Part shown: positions 1 through 10,032 of the stretch, piece after piece
Position numbering within the stretch: position 1 is the stretch's first letter
Layout of the letters: every line of letters begins with the position of its first letter
Source of the DNA: Brachypodium distachyon
Taxonomy: Eukaryota > Streptophyta > Magnoliopsida > Poales > Poaceae
Direction of reading: 5' to 3'
DNA length: 64,000 bases
Assembly: GCF_000005505.3 (NCBI RefSeq)
Contig: NC_016133.3
Span: 9,362,001-9,426,000, forward strand
The notes under the pieces: model-generated
Told to the model about the DNA's origin: nothing
What the model saw: only the letters and a program-made list of their open reading frames with translations
Databases searched by the model: none
Program-made: the position numbers and the translations under genes

Positions 1-540
1 TGCTGTCCTACACGGCTGTGAGAAATCCAAACAGCGCTCGGGTTTGCAATTTTCCGGAGATTCCACCATTGGATCACGATGATATTTCACATTGTAGTGG
101 TTACAAAATTCCGCACATTCTCACGGAAGGGATCGGCGAAATCTTTCTTGAGTCAATGGGGAACATGCAAATAATTTGGACGTTCGTGCTGTCTCTTAGG
201 GTCACGAGAAATTCAAACAATACTCGGTTTTTCAAGTTTTCTGGAGATTCCACCGTTGGATCGCGATGAAATTTTACACCGTGCTAGTAGACAAAATTCC
301 GCACAATCTTACCGAAGAGATCGTCGAAATAATGATCGTATCAACGGGAAACATGCAAACAAATCAGACATTCGTGCTGTGACGCACGGCCACGAGGAAT
401 CCAAACAACACTTGGTGTTTTGGAGTTGGCTCGAGATTTCACCGTCGGATCGAGACGAAATTTCATACCATCATAGTAGACACAATTTCGCACAATCTCA
501 CCGATGGGATTGTTGTAATAATACTTTAGTCTGCAGATAC
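1..540. repeat. Degenerate 188-bp tandem repeat, three copies
   Basis: Three successive units begin near 11, 200 and 388, each recognisable by a core like GAGAAATCCAAACA followed by GGAGATTCCACCGTTGGATC and then CAAAATTCCGCACAATCTCACCG. The spacing is about 188 bp and the copies differ at many positions. The first copy starts at the window edge, so the array probably continues to the left. Short open frames run through it but change between copies and resemble no protein I know. Confidence 0.7.
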
Positions 541-1034
541 TTTGTGAGAGAGGAAGGAGGCAGGAAAAAGAAAAAGATTAGACAAAAGGAGAGAAAAAAA
601 AATAGAAGAAAAAACGTGAAAAGACCATCCTACACTTCTGAGTTTGGGAGGGGGGATTGTATTGAATGAGTCCTCTTTTTATTAAGGCATGACGAAGGTC
701 ATGTAACATGCAATATTCAAGAGTTATAAATTCGTACGTTACAACTCATGTCTTCTCGTTGTTCATTATAAATGTGCCACCATTTGTTACCCAAGTGACA
801 ATTAAACCAAGACAAAGGCTCCATTAAAGCTGGCGAAGATGAGGACGTGCAACGATATACAGGAGCAATGACGAAATTGCTGCATAGTTGAGAGGTTGAC
901 GGAGTGGGGCCGGTGAAGGGATTAAGAAGCAAAAGGTACATAAGTTGGTGCCTGAGCTTGTTAATTCTTTGGAAATTCCTTCACAAGCAGTTATGCCGGT
1001 TGTGCAAGAGGTACAGAAGTGATCTACGCCGAGC
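541..1034. other. Intergenic, no gene seen
   Basis: An A-rich stretch (about 560-625) follows the tandem repeat, then unremarkable sequence. A 74-codon minus-strand frame at 717-941 has no recognisable domain and I do not call it. Confidence 0.5.
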
Positions 1035-1660
1035 CCTGGCTGGGTTAAGCTGAATACCGATGGGGCTGTTGATCAATATCTTGGAGTTGGAGAAACGGGC
1101 ATGGTGGCGCGTCTTGCTACAGGATCGTTTCTTGGAGCAAAATGTCGGTGGGTTTTTTCGAAAAGGAGGTTCGAACCTCCGGGTTCTGCATCAGAATGAT
1201 GCACACATCCATATTTTATTAATTTATTAACAAGTCTGAGAACATGAATACATTGGTCAAACAATCTAAAGCCACCAATCTATGCCTACAAGTCTGATGA
1301 AGGAATGGCTATCGAGGCCGCATGCCCCGATCGCATACCACCGCCAACATCAAAATCCGGTAGGGTTTTGAGTTTGGGTCGGGGGAAGGGCAGAATGTCG
1401 GTGGTATGAGCATATTACTGATCCGGTTGTGGTAGAGCTGCTTGCCTGTCGGGATTCATAGTGATTGAGACTGACTGCCAAGGAATTGTCAAGGCATGGG
1501 ATAATGTGGTAGAGGACAAGTCCCTGTGTGGACAGATCGTTCGGGAGGTGAAGTTGTCGTTCTCTGCTTTCCAGGGTTTTAGTTCGTGTTTTGCTAGGAG
1601 ATCTTCGGTAGCACATTTGTGTGCTCGTGCTGCCCTCTCTTCGTAGTTCTTTTGCTTACT
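1035..1660 (+). pseudogene. RNase H-like domain fragment (plant retroelement-type RVT_3), broken
   Basis: From 1035 the frame reads PGWVKLNTDGAV, the usual opening of the RNase H-like domain found in plant non-LTR retroelement proteins and their relatives. From about 1461 it reads VIETDCQGIVKAW and continues to a typical SSVAHLCARAA end. The two halves are separated by a 242-bp insertion (1152-1393), listed separately. With that insertion ignored the first half continues in frame to an ELLACRD motif, after which some residues before VIETDC are missing and a stop appears. I see no reverse transcriptase upstream, so this is a decayed fragment rather than a working element. Confidence 0.7.
1152..1393. 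mobile_element. Short retroposon (SINE-like) with 11-bp target-site duplication
   Basis: A 242-bp segment is flanked by the direct repeat AATGTCGGTGG at 1141-1151 and 1394-1404. Removing the segment and one repeat copy rejoins the RNase H-like reading frame exactly, which marks it as an insertion. Its left edge begins GTTTTTTCGAAAAGGAGG, a T-rich start compatible with a reverse-oriented retroposon tail. It has no coding capacity. An 11-bp duplication suits LINE-mobilised retroposons better than DNA MITEs. The family name is not certain to me. Confidence 0.65.
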
Positions 1661-1819
1661 TCTCTAGTATATCCCTGGTGTTCTGGTTGTGGCTGTTTAA
1701 TCAAACTTATTATCGTCAATGGAACAAAGACCTGGGGCGGCAGTTTAATAAAAAAATTAGGAAGCAAAAGGAAGGACTAGAGGTTGAGAACAATAGTACA
1801 ACATTGGTACTGTTTGGTA

Positions 1820-1934
1820 CTTCCTCCGGTCATAAATTGTTGTCGAAATATTACATATATCTAGATGTTTTTTAAGAATAGATACACTCATATTTGGATA
1901 AATTTGAGTCAAGAATTTAGAATCAGAGAGGAAG
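1820..1934. mobile_element. Stowaway MITE (115 bp)
   Basis: The element begins CTTCCTCCGGTCATAAATTG, ends AGAGAGGAAG, and is bounded by TA on both sides (1818-1819 and 1935-1936). Inside is the usual Stowaway string TCTAGATG...GATACACTCAT...TTGAGTCAAGAATT. Stowaways are non-autonomous Tc1/mariner elements and code for nothing. Confidence 0.8.
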
Positions 1935-1936
1935 TA

Positions 1937-2997
1937 TTCCAGAGGAGTATCCGTATTTACGAATGTTTGAAGAGTTCGGTCCGGCCGTGCGTCACACGAT
2001 GACCAAGTAACGTGTCGGTTGGACATTCTGTGACGTCCGACTCCAAGTGACCAAGCTAGTGGGCAAGTTGCAAACCAGCCAAAATACTCCTTCGCAACTC
2101 ACAAATAAATATACCATTCTGAACGACAATCTGGATATATTCACTCGTGTCCCGCACTCCATAACCATCCCTTTCCCTCCTCTGATGAGCATCCAGAAGC
2201 AGACCAGGCTAGAGCTTTCTGTCAAGTTTTCGAATGGAGCCCATGACCATAAGAGCTTCTGACTACGTGCCGGACGACCTGAACTCCAACTGCCAACTGA
2301 TATATATCATGCTGCAGGACTGAATTCATTTCGTTTCCCACCTTTCCTTTTTACTGTAGTATACAAGATGATCATCATGAATTTATGTTGGTTTCAATAG
2401 AAAATGTATCCGTCTTTCAGTTCATATGGACGTATATTTTCTAGAACGGATTTTCGAACGGGAGCCAAGTTAAACGTTTACCACGAAACAAATCCCAGTA
2501 AACACTATCCCCGTCTAGGCCTCAGATGGATTGCACAAGTTTTTTTTAGACAATTTTGTACTTCCTCCGTCCGAAAATTTTGTATTGTAGTTTTTCAATT
2601 AAAATTCCCTCAAAATCCCGTAAGATCTAGTTGTGTCGAACAAGGCCTCGGAGCACTTCCCACGGTTACCTCCAAGCCGGCTCGTCGCTCCCATGCAAAA
2701 AAAGAAAAGATGTACAGCAAACACCCATGCGCTCTAACGCGATAAAAACCATCACGCATGTCTACTTTGTAGTACACTGGTTTAAAAGTTGAATATTGTG
2801 ATATCTATATCCTTTAGAAAAGTGATAACTGCATTAGAAACTGTATAATGGTGCAGTGAAAAATCACAGTTGGAAAATAAACCGATAAAAAAGTGCAGCA
2901 CAAAAGAGTTAGAAAATAGGTACATTAAAGACTAGTGCAGATGTACAATAGAGATTGCCGCAGAAACTACGGAAATATTTCAGCAAAAAATATGGTA
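1937..2997. other. Intergenic, one isolated Stowaway-like end
   Basis: No gene is seen. Near 2563 the string TACTTCCTCCGTCCGAAAAT matches one Stowaway terminus, but no partner end is evident nearby, so this is a decayed or truncated copy. Several short frames lack recognisable content. Confidence 0.5.
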
Positions 2998-3068
2998 TTT
3001 CCTCCCCCTCCGATCCATAATTAGTGTCCTAATCAGTGACATTATTATACGGAGTAGATCAGAGGGAA
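2998..3068. mobile_element. Short Stowaway MITE (71 bp)
   Basis: The left end reads TTTCCTCCCCCTCCGATCCAT and the right end reads GTAGATCAGAGGGAA, with TA at 2996-2997 and 3069-3070. The interior TAATTAGTGTC is typical of the Thalos-like Stowaway group. It is shorter than usual, so it may be internally deleted. Confidence 0.65.
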
Positions 3069-3070
3069 TA

Positions 3071-5226
3071 GAAACCAATAAAAATGTGCATTAGAAATTA
3101 GTGTGAAGATGCAGTAGAGGAAAAGTACAGTAGAACTAGTGGGAAATTGCTGTTAAGAAAAAAATGTAATACCTGTATGGATGAGTAAACTAGGTACCAC
3201 TATAATATGCGAATACTACAGTAGTTGAGAAAAAAGATGATTTAATTCTTTCTGGGGGAGCGATATCAACGGGAAGCTACATCTCAAACATTTCCATATT
3301 TCCATAATCGCCGGACGATGACAGACAGCATCAAACACATGACATGTCTCGAGTCTCAAAGGAAGGGGACAAATGGACCGGTGTACTCTTGCCTTCGAGT
3401 CGATTTGAGTCCCATTGCAATGCAGGTCAGCATAACAATGCAGATGAACCATATCGTGTTCCAAATTCCAACTACCGTCACTACAGACGCTAGAACCAGA
3501 GCACGACTTCTTCCATTGATAATTATATGCTGAGCAGTTTTTAGGTTCAACCGTAGATGACAAAACTAGCAGTCCACACGGAAGCTCACGTATGTTCTGG
3601 GTCAAAAAGAACACAAAGCAAAATGGATGTATTATCATCAAATTGGTTGCAAGAATATCCTAATGTGCAGCAATAAAGGATGAGATCCCAGGACGGAGGT
3701 CATTCACAACCCAAACAGATCCAAATAATCTAATTAGTTACATGTGAAGATGGCAGAGCTAGGGTGCCCAAGTAGCAATAGATATAAAGGATAGAACCGG
3801 GAGAGTACGTATGCAATAATTTTGTGCGTTTCTAAACGCAATATCTTTTGTTCTCTTCATTCATCATGTGCTCTTCCGCTTGTCAACATGTTTCAATAAC
3901 ATATCTTTTCAAGAAACAGCAAGGAGTGCTGCCTTTCAATTAGACAAAAGAGAGTAAAGTGGCTTGGACAAGGATCAAGTCAAGCCACAACCCCTAACCA
4001 GCGGCATACAGGCTACTCGCCAAAGAAAATGCTACTAAGATACACAGAGGTAGTACAAGTTAGCACTTCCAGTACCATCATTTTGCAGAAAATTCACATT
4101 TAATAACTTTATCAGTTACCACAAGAGATTGTGTGCTCACTTAAGATACACAGGGAGCATGCATGTTCCTCTCTCAGGTTCTAGAATTCTAAGACAGGAC
4201 AATACAGACGAAATTCACTCTCTCCAAGATCAATAACTGACAACAAGTCAAGAACTACATTGGCATATCTTTTCTGTTCCATTTCTCATACTTCTTCAAG
4301 AAAGTGCTATGCATTTATCGGATGGGTGCCTAGGGCTCCTAAATGTCCACAGGAAGTTCTAGAAAGACGACAGTGTTCATTCCAGTCAAATTATCCGCAG
4401 GAAGCAAGGAACATGAAGAATAAAAAAAGAAACAGAGAATAGGGCCAACCTGTTAGTGATCTGGTCCATTACTTATCCATTATGCTATCTAAGGCCCGCA
4501 ATTGAACAAAAGTCGACAATCCCTCCACCTGACAGCATCCCAACTGTTAATGCATCACCGCTGCCTCCCAACTCATGGAGACAGCAACGCCACCACAAGT
4601 ACTCCGGGTCTCTTTCCTCTTCCCTTCCCCCACAAAGAGTTGCTCCTGGTCTCTTTATCCTCTTCTCTTCCTTCCCCACAAAGAGATCACTCATCTCCCT
4701 CCCCTAAACGAAGAGGTCACCTTTTAGTATACTTCATCCTTAAGTTAAATATTAGACCATCTTAAATCACTCACCTGTCCTTGGGCTACTTACTGCAGGC
4801 CTAGTAGACTTAGCTTTCACTTGAATTGTATCATAACTAATTTATGGGAAATATATTATAAGTGAACTAAGTTTCTAAGTTTTTTTTAAGTATTTGCTAC
4901 CAAAAATATATGCTATTTTTGCTTGGTGCCACTTCCAATGGATGAAAAAGAACAAAATACCACTGTTTCATGGTTACTCCATAGTACGATATGATTTGGT
5001 AACTGCAAAAATTGGGACCAAAGGCAGAGCCTACAAGCCCACCCCCACACACCCTTCCCTCAGACCACACCACGTCCTCAAACAAGGGTATTTTATGAAT
5101 TTCTGCCATTCACAGTTGAATGTGGTACAAAACAGTAAGCACTAGCGAGATATGCTTCAGGTGGCAGATAAAAAACACACATGCAAACTCAAGTGGTAGA
5201 TACAGCATTTGCAAACAAGTGCATGG
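3071..5226. other. Intergenic, no gene recognised
   Basis: About 2.1 kb of AT-rich sequence. The longest frame (minus strand, 3216-3641, 141 codons) is Cys-rich but matches no family I know and lacks codon bias, so I leave it out. Pyrimidine-rich stretches at 4600-4690 are simple sequence only. Confidence 0.45.
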
Positions 5227-5437
5227 TCCCTCCGTCCACAAAACACCTCATAGGCTCATACAATTTTTTTCTCATTTGTTCCATAATATACCTAATTTTT
5301 CTCTTGGCTCCAACACCTGGCCAATAACTGCTCACACCCATTTACTCTTAATCCAATATGAGTGATCAGGCACTAGAAACGACTATCTTGATCCAAGTGC
5401 ACAAATCTATATGAGGTGTTTTGTGGAATGGAGGGAG
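5227..5437. mobile_element. Stowaway MITE with long inverted repeats (211 bp)
   Basis: The left terminus TCCCTCCGTCCACAAAACAC and the right terminus, which ends TTTTGTGGAATGGAGGGAG, pair over about 25 bp and extend inward through CTCATA/TATGAG. TA follows the right end (5438-5439); the left TA has mutated to GG. The long terminal pairing would form a hairpin in RNA. Confidence 0.85.
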
Positions 5438-5886
5438 TACCGGTTAGTGATTGTTTTCAGCCCCCCCCCAAATGTTAAAAGTAGGAGTTCCAAAAAGTCT
5501 CCTTAGTGCATATCGGTTTATTGCATACTGGATCCATAATCTCTTTGGTAAAAGCAGTTTCTTTCCAATGACGTATTAGCTGATGAAACAATTCCCCCAA
5601 AAGTTTAAAGTTATTAGAGATCTTTCCTTTACAAACTGCTACAGATTAGTTCAATTTTTTCTATGAAATTAACATGAAGCTTGAGATTTAAAATAGAAAC
5701 CACACACTACAAGTCCCCAGACCATTATTCAATGTAGTGAACGCCTAGCCTTAGGTATTAGAAACAACCTAAGCACACCAAGAAGACGGCTAGCAAATAT
5801 AAGCACATAGTTTTTGCATTAGCATCACTAATTATACTAAGGGGTACTCGAATAGCATAAAAGACAACCCCAAGAACACAAAAAGC
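5438..5886. other. Intergenic, no gene seen
   Basis: AT-rich sequence with a short C tract near 5461 and no supported feature. Confidence 0.5.
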
Positions 5887-6860
5887 AATGTACGGTTAAT
5901 TAGCTAAGTAAAGAGTAGTCCTGCGTGTCACCAATTTCAGGCATAAAAACAAAAATATCCTTAGTGTAATTCCCTAATAAAAATATCCTAATAATGCAAC
6001 AGATTTGGAATGGATGAATATATCGGGCAAATCCAGAATATATGAGGAGCCTCATAGTCAACTAATGTTCCTATGATCCTAATACCAAAGGATATCCAAT
6101 GGAAACAAACCAATTACTGGCGAGTCTCTTAGATTACACTAATACAGTAGATCACAGAAAATATATCTAGATAGAAGCATTATCATGCAATCACAATTTC
6201 AAGAATGTAGAATAAAAAGTAGCTAAGTAAAAAGTAGTCTTGCATATCACCAATTTCAAGAATGTAGAATGTAGAATAAATGCACGGTTAATTAGCTAAG
6301 TAAAAAGTAGTCTTGCATATCACCAATTTCAAGAATGTAGAATGAAAATATCCTTAGTGCAATGCCCTAATAATGATATATCCTAATAATGTAACAGAGA
6401 TTTGGAATAGATGAACAGATTGTGCAAATCCAAAATATATGAGATTAGAGGGGCCTAACTAATGTTCCTAACTTCCTATGATGCTAATCCCAAGGATATC
6501 CAATGGACACAAACCAATTACTGGCGAGTCTCTTAAATTACACTATGGCTGGTCATAGTGGGGAGTAACTTAGAGTGGTAACATGCATATGTCATTAGTC
6601 TAAGTTACTACCTCCATAGTGGGTGGTAACTTATATGTGGTGTCTTGCATTATGTCATTAATTATTTTGTAGACTCATCTTGTCTTGATTTGTGTGATGT
6701 TATAAGTTACCACCTCCCTCTCTTTCTTCATTTATTACCATGCCATGTCACAAAAATGCCTAGTTAGCACATATGTAACTACCTAAGTTACTTGCACTAT
6801 GACTAGTCTAATACAGTAGATCACAGAAAATATATCTAGATAGAAGCAGTATCACGCAAT
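5887..6860. repeat. Imperfect tandem duplication, about 392-404 bp period
   Basis: The string ACGGTTAATTAGCTAAGTAA occurs at 5892 and 6284. The following sequence (AAAATATCCTTAGTG, GGATATCCAATGGA, AACCAATTACTGGCGAGTCT) repeats in order in both copies with an offset growing from 392 to 404 bp. A further 73-bp duplication (AGCTAAGTAAAAAGTAGTCT at 6221 and 6294) lies inside. The second copy is interrupted by a MITE at 6546-6807. Confidence 0.75.
6546..6807. mobile_element. MITE with inverted repeats, about 262 bp
   Basis: The left end, beginning GGCTGGTCATAGTG at 6547, and the right end, ending CACTATGACTAGTC, are inverted copies; both sides carry GTAACTTA-like inner repeats. CTA flanks both sides (6543-6545, 6808-6810). 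The paralogous unit of the tandem duplication shows the empty site at about 6131-6150 with a single CTA. It is a very common Triticeae MITE by appearance, but the superfamily is uncertain: a 2-3-bp duplication would fit Tourist or Stowaway classes. Confidence 0.75.
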
Positions 6861-7076
6861 CCCAAATACAGAACAAAGAAAACAGTTCAGTGTCATTTGA
6901 AGTAGATAATCCTCAGACCATATAATTTTAAAATTTAAGATCATCCAGAATCCTATGACAACATAAATCTAAATTGTACACCAGAGCCATCAACACAACT
7001 GCATATAGATCTAGAGGTAGAGCGAGATATCTTGGGGATCTGACATGATGAAGAAGTTGGTAAGATTTTTTCGGCC

Positions 7077-7607
7077 TCACCAGAGGTAGCCGGGTATCTT
7101 GATGCGGAGGAAGAGCATGGCCATGGCGTATGCGATGACGACGGCAGCGATACCGGAGCCGGCGAACGAGATTCGGAGGCTCCGAGGCCTGGTGCGGTCG
7201 ACGGCGAGGTCGAGGAGGATGATCCCGACGCCTCCGAGGAGGAACATGAAGCCGGAGGAGAGGCCCTCGATGATGTACTGGCCGTTGACGCGGCCGGGGA
7301 GGAAGACGACTGGGCGGACGGCGCCGGTGGCGGGGTCCTGGGAGCTCCCGATGCCGGGGGGTTCGACGATGACGTCGTAGACGAGGCCCGAGACGACGGC
7401 AAAGTAGGTGAGCAGGATGAGGGAGAACACGGTCATGGGGGAAGGGAGCGCGAGGTTGGACGGCACCTTGAGGCGGGTGCGTGGCGGCTGGAGGAAGGAG
7501 AAGGGGACCACGCGGAGGACGTGGAAGAGGGGATCCATGGATTCGAACTCGGATCCGTGGACCTGCGCGGCCGCGCTGCCGGCGGCGTGCTCCGATCTGG
7601 GGGCCAT
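7077..7607 (-). CDS. Oligosaccharyltransferase complex subunit, OSTC/DC2 family
   Basis: This single-exon 176-residue protein is an OSTC (DC2) homologue, a small membrane subunit of the ER oligosaccharyltransferase that N-glycosylates proteins during translocation. Diagnostic segments are MTVFSLILLTYF with VYDVIVEPPGIG (about 58-87), RVNGQYIIEGL (106-116) and the C-terminal FLRIKIPGYLW. Three hydrophobic segments lie at about 58-78, 118-134 and 150-168. The animal proteins are about 149 residues; this one has some 23 extra N-terminal residues, and its internal Met24 (MDPLFHVLRV) aligns with the animal start. I chose ATG at 7607 because the frame upstream is low-complexity and lacks a better ATG. 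It sits head-to-head with the PHD-PLATZ gene, 639 bp apart. Sequence downstream to about 6900 is presumably its 3' UTR. Family membership is very secure. Confidence 0.93.
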   Translation of the reverse strand: MAPRSEHAAGSAAAQVHGSEFESMDPLFHVLRVVPFSFLQPPRTRLKVPSNLALPSPMTVFSLILLTYFAVVSGLVYDVIVEPPGIGSSQDPATGAVRPVVFLPGRVNGQYIIEGLSSGFMFLLGGVGIILLDLAVDRTRPRSLRISFAGSGIAAVVIAYAMAMLFLRIKIPGYLW

Positions 7608-8246
7608 GGCGTCTCGCCGGGGTTTGGGAGATTTGGGGATTCTGTGGAGTTCTCTTTCTCGGGCCTGGCCGCACCAGCTGACCAAGACTTGCTGCGCTGG
7701 TGAAGTACTGAAGTCCCCTCATAAGATGCATCCACGTCACCCTACTTGCACCAATCTTAAAGCGCATCATCAAAAACCCTTACAAGCAGCCGCGGCTTCT
7801 TCCTATCGGCAAATTCCCCATTACTCCAAAGACCAAACAGGCGATGATGGCGGCGGCGCGTGTGCTCTCTGTTGCCGCGGTGCTTCCCATAGGCGGCGGC
7901 GGCCCCCCAGAGGCCTTTCGCCGGCGAATGCGAGACAGGGTCTGGGAGCGTTGGCTGCTTTCGGGGCTCTTCGGCGGCGGCGTTGATCTTGGCCATGCGC
8001 CAGCGCCACGACGCGCCACGGCCCACGGGAGAGGCGACCGGCGACGACGCCACCATGGTACATATTCCCCACCTGTGGCCTGTATAAGTAGTTGGTGTTT
8101 ATATGCTCCACGAGATCAAACCGCCGACTGTAGATAAATATTCGTATCCCCGTCAAGAAAAGCCTCTCCCTCTTCTTCTGCTTGCTCTGCTTCTATGTTC
8201 TTCCTCTCGCCTCTCTCCTCCACCCCGTGTCCCCGCCTCCACAGCC
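7608..8246. promoter_or_regulatory. Divergent GC-rich intergenic/promoter region with TATA box at 8083-8090
   Basis: The 639 bp between the two start codons must hold both promoters and 5' UTRs. For the plus-strand gene, TATAAGTA lies at 8083-8090, some 160 bp before its ATG, followed by a CT-rich leader (8160-8240), normal for a grass 5' UTR. No clear TATA is seen for the OSTC side. Several 80-110-codon frames cross the GC-rich middle on both strands; they overlap each other and show no domain, so I treat them as chance. Confidence 0.6.
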
Positions 8247-10032
8247 ATGGCCGGTAAGGTCTGCACTAAGTGCGGCGGTTCTGGCATGGAAGATAAAATG
8301 TTTCAGTGCTTCCGTTGCCTCTCCTGGCAGCACAAGTACGCCCATCTCTGCCGCATGCCTTCTATCTTCCCCTGGATTCTTCCTTTTCTGTTTTAGTTTT
8401 GCTCAGCATTGCAAATTTCTGCCAATCCTGTCATGCTAAGCATTCCATGCTCCTGTATGTCTGTATGCAGGCACTGCCGCAACAAGGACGAGAAGGACTT
8501 CGTCGGTAATGAACGCCTCTTCTGCGACTTTTGCCTCGAGGAGGACGAGAAGAATCCCCTGAAGGCACGCACGACACAACCTATGACCTCTCTTCAATCT
8601 GCATTTCTTCATCTCACTTCTTGTTCTTGCGGCATCAAGAAACACCTCGGCTCTTGGCAACTTGCACCTCCCTGGTGTCTCATCTCATCTTCTTGGGATT
8701 ACGCAGTGGGTCAAGAAACTGGCAAGCTCCGACTTCCGGGAGCTATGCGAGGCCTACTACTTCTGCGCCGCCTCCACAGAAGGCTTCTGCGAGCGTTGCT
8801 GCCCCGTGTCCACCTGCCATGGGCACAATGACCACGATAACATATTCCAGGTTCGTCTCTTGAACCATCGATCGGTTTCCACTTCGTGGAGAATTGAAGA
8901 ACTTCTTGATCACTTCCTAATATGTCATTGCGGTTCTTGCGGGTCAGGTCATGCACCCGGGGGAACTGCTCCTTGTCAGACTGGGGGACGTTAACAAGTT
9001 CTATGACTGCACTGACATCCAGGTGAGCATGTGCAGTTTGCTCAAGAACGTTTTCTTGGTGACATCGTCGCCTCTAAGCTTTGTTGTTTCTGTGCAGCCA
9101 GACATTCCAGGGTCGGTGCTCATTCATCCCAGGCCGGAGCCGCTGCTCGGTGGGGATAAGTCGTGCGGCTACAGAGATTGCCACCACGAGGTCGCCGAAC
9201 CATACACTTTCTGCTCTATCTGCTGCAAAGTAGGTGATACTAATCCTATCCATCGAGGTCATTCGTAGCCTTCTTGACTTGCATGGTTCTTGGTTTCTTG
9301 ATCCACCTCAACGGAAATTGTTCACGGCAGCACAAGGAGAACCCGTATAGCAATTGGATGTGGCGGGTGCAAGGACTCTTGAAGCGTCCATTCATACCCA
9401 GACACCGATGGAACAGATTCTGCCTGGAATGCCATGCCCCATTCGGTTATCAAGTGTGTGAGCATCACGGCAATCACTTTACTGTCGCGGTCATAGAAAG
9501 TGAAGGCGGTCTTGTCGTACGGTTCCCAGCAGGCATCGGCTCGGAGTGGTCCAATACCAGGTGGCTTGACTGCTTGGGTGCCGTTCAGGTCAGTGATTTC
9601 CCCAATAAAAGTTGTCAGTGGAGTTACTGTATACATCCCTACAACCTCTAACGGTGGGAGTATTGACGCTCTCTCCATGCTATTGCATAATCTTCTATAT
9701 GTCCATGCATTATCCATCTTTGCCAAACCTTGCAGAGCACTAGGAAGGACATGGATGGTGGGGTGCTAGTGCTAGTAGACTTCATAGTTGACGTGCCGTT
9801 GACGCGGCCGAAGCAGTTGAATTCAGAGCGATGGCCCAAGTCTTGTAGTGAGTGCGACAATGGTATCAACGAGGATAAGGAGTATTGCTCAATTCAGTGC
9901 ATGGTTAGACATCACCTCCTTGATCTCATTTTTATTCTCCTCATTTGTATGCCTTAGTTTGCTTAATTAATGGGTGAAACGCTGGTTGAACTTTCTCTGA
10001 AAATGCAGGCTAGTAAGCTTCCAGGTGATTAG
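8247..10032 (+). CDS. PHD finger protein with two tandem PLATZ-like domains (8 exons)
   Basis: Proposed exons: 8247-8335, 8471-8564, 8707-8850, 8948-9022, 9098-9229, 9331-9588, 9736-9903, 10009-10032, giving 327 residues with all joins in frame. Residues 6-51 form a PHD-type C4HC3 finger: C6-x2-C9, C21-x2-C24, H29-x2-C32, C48-x2-C51. Residues 62-178 match PLATZ: WVKKL, GFCERCCPVSTCHGHNDHD, a VMHPGELLLVRLGDV core, YDCTDIQ, then C-x4-C and a YTFCSICCK end. Residues 187-320 repeat this more loosely: WRVQGLL, FCLECH, VCEHHGNHF, VVRF, LDCLGAVQ, CSECDNGINEDKEYCSIQCM. PLATZ proteins are plant zinc-dependent DNA-binding repressors and PHD fingers usually read histone tails, so a nuclear regulatory role is inferred. 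Intron 2 needs a GC donor (AAG/GCACGC). ATG at 8247 follows a CT-rich leader. The splice model is by eye; the PHD and first PLATZ calls are firm, the second PLATZ call is likely. Confidence 0.84.

Noticed and set aside
3216..3641. 141-codon Cys-rich minus-strand frame
   Set aside because: No family match, no start context or neighbouring exons, and the plus strand is open over the same region.
6928..7773. 281-codon minus-strand frame over the OSTC gene
   Set aside because: It is a shifted frame of the OSTC coding sequence, Arg/Pro-rich from GC bias, with no domain. The OSTC frame matches a known family along its whole length.
7757..8156. Frames of 79-111 codons between the divergent genes
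   Set aside because: They overlap on both strands in GC-rich promoter sequence without domains or splice support.
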